64,000 nt of DNA, taken from positions 160,089 through 224,088 of the forward strand of contig CAUYLG010076851.1 of NCBI GenBank assembly GCA_963573385.1. Reading direction: 5' to 3'. This DNA is from Cacajao melanocephalus (lineage: Eukaryota > Chordata > Mammalia > Primates > Pitheciidae). Shown here piece by piece: positions 63,085 to 64,000 of this stretch. The notes under the pieces were generated by a model. That model was not told the DNA's origin and did no database searches. It was given only the letters and a program-made list of their open reading frames with translations. Within the stretch, counting starts at the first letter, position 1, and each line of letters begins with the position of its first letter. Made by a program: the position numbers and the translations under genes.

Positions 63085-63735
63085 TTTTGTATGCCAATGA
63101 AATGTCGGGTGGCTGGACCGTTAGATAGCTTCAGGATGAGGGCTGGTCATCAGAAAGACTGAGGCATGATGAGAAGGCTGAACTTCCAGCCCTTTCCCCC
63201 AAACTCGGGGAAGGAAAGGGGCTGGAAGTTGAGTTGATCACCCATGGCCAGTACCGTCATCAGTCATACCTACATACAGAAGCCTCCCTAAAAACCCAAA
63301 AGAACAGTGTTCAGAGTTGAGCTTGCAGAGGTTCCCGTAGGGTGGCACTCGAAGGGAATGCATCAAGCTCCATGCTCCTTTGCACAGACCTCATCCTGTA
63401 CATCTCTTCTCATTGGCTGCTCATCTGTATCCTTTGCCATATCCTTGTAAATAAATGGACAAAATAAAGACAAGTGTTTCTCTGAGCTTTGTGAGCTACT
63501 CTAGCAGATTAATCAAACCTGAGGAGGGGTTCATGGGAACCCTGATGTATAGCCAGTCCGTCAGAAGCACGGGCCACAACCTGAGACTTGCGATTGGCAT
63601 CTGAAGCCGAGGGGAGGGCGGGGGAGAGGGGGGCAGTCTGTGGGACTGAGCCCTTAACCTGTGGGATCTGATGCTATCTCTAGGTAGATAGTGTCTGAAT
63701 TGAGTTGAACTATGCGACACTCAATGTTGTGAGAC
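63085..63735 (+). mobile_element. Endogenous retroviral LTR (MER21/MER39-like)
   Basis: A sense LTR with 'atcacccatggccagtaccg', 'gaagcctccctaaaaaccca', 'cttgtaaataaatggacaaa' (polyadenylation signal), 'atagccagtccgtcagaagc', 'gactgagcccttaacctgtg' and 'ctctaggtagatagtgtctg'. The order is typical of one LTR group. The exact subfamily and class are uncertain. No retroviral genes are seen. Confidence 0.75.
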
Positions 63736-63861
63736 TCTTCCTTAGTTTCGGTAAAGACAGGGTCCTTGTCTCATGGCCATGAAAGATTAGCCTCATAGAC
63801 AATTTGAAGGTTGAGTAAGGCAGGGTTTTATTTCATGAAAAGTTAAAAAAAAAAAAAATAT
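63736..63861 (-). mobile_element. Second LTR fragment, antisense, cut by L1
   Basis: 'ttagtttcggtaaagacagg', 'tcatggccatgaaagattag' and 'gagtaaggcagggttttatt' resemble the antisense 3' part of an ERV1 LTR. It ends in the A-rich site where the L1 begins. The remainder may lie beyond the window. Confidence 0.45.
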
Positions 63862-64000
63862 GGAGAGAGAGATCCAAGATGGCCGATTAACAACAGCTCA
63901 GGATTGTAGCTCCCAGTGAAAGCGCAGAGAGCGAGTGGACGCCGCACTTTCAGACGAATTTTTGTTGCCCACAGACTAGGAGATTCCCGGCGGAGGAGCC
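63862..64000 (+). mobile_element. L1PA 5' UTR start (runs off window)
   Basis: The 5' end of a primate L1: 'ccaagatggccgattaacaa', 'cagctcaggattgtagctcc', 'agtgaaagcgcagagagcga' and 'ggagattcccggcggaggag' match the older L1PA 5' UTR, not L1HS. The presence of the true 5' terminus means this copy is not 5'-truncated and may continue as a near full-length L1 past 64000. Confidence 0.9.
63875..63884 (+). promoter_or_regulatory. YY1 site of the L1 promoter
   Basis: CAAGATGGCC lies 13 bp inside the L1 5' end, where the L1 promoter's YY1 site is known to set accurate transcription start. The motif is intact here. Confidence 0.7.

Overview
The window is primate, most likely human, nuclear DNA. The evidence is the large number of dimeric Alu copies in both orientations with poly-A tails and target-site duplications (TSDs). 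L1 pieces range from old (L1M) to primate-specific (L1PA). MaLR, ERVL and ERV1 LTRs, L2/MIR/L3 fossils and a MER5A copy are also present, CpG is depleted, and no open reading frame is longer than about 220 codons. There is no bacterial, phage or plasmid sequence, no CRISPR array, and no tRNA, rRNA or snRNA gene that I can recognise.

I can support no protein-coding gene. Every ORF is short and is explained by a transposon frame, by low-complexity sequence, or by chance. The window therefore reads as intergenic or intronic DNA. The best candidate for a transcription start or first exon is the CpG-rich segment near 57.85-58.18 kb, which has three closely spaced splice-donor-like sites. A 61-bp candidate cassette exon lies near 13.25 kb.

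Layout. 0-2.2 kb: an old L1 3' part hit by two Alus. 2.2-4.3 kb: unassigned DNA plus Alus, one Alu nested inside another in opposite orientation. 4.3-12 kb: MIR and L3 fossils, a solo ERV1-type LTR (6.5-7.06 kb) and an ERVL MLT2-type LTR (10.8-11.25 kb). 12-20 kb: Alus, including a head-to-tail pair sharing one target site, a MaLR LTR (15.43-15.83 kb), MIR and L2. 20-24 kb: L3, a 23-bp minisatellite (20.67-20.83 kb), an Alu pair and an L1 3' end. 24-29 kb: HAL1/L1M, L2 and L1M interrupted by Alu, then an MLT1-type LTR. 29-34 kb: mostly unassigned, with two palindromes, an MST LTR and an (AT)27 tract. 34-42 kb: MIR, MLT1, a rearranged Alu, and Alu-in-Alu and Alu-in-MER5A insertions. 42-51 kb: L2, L1 and Alu. 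51-58.6 kb: mostly unassigned with MIR, L2, a palindromic DNA-transposon fossil, a GAAA-type tract, a Z-DNA-prone (CG)/(CA) tract and the CpG-rich segment. 58.6-64 kb: Alu, MIR and LTRs, ending in the 5' end of a primate L1 that runs off the window.

Repeat family names come from my memory of consensus sequences, not from a RepeatMasker run. Subfamily labels are tentative and element edges are usually good to about 5-20 bp. No novel biological system is evident. The findings concern structure, insertion history and possible regulatory or exon signals.
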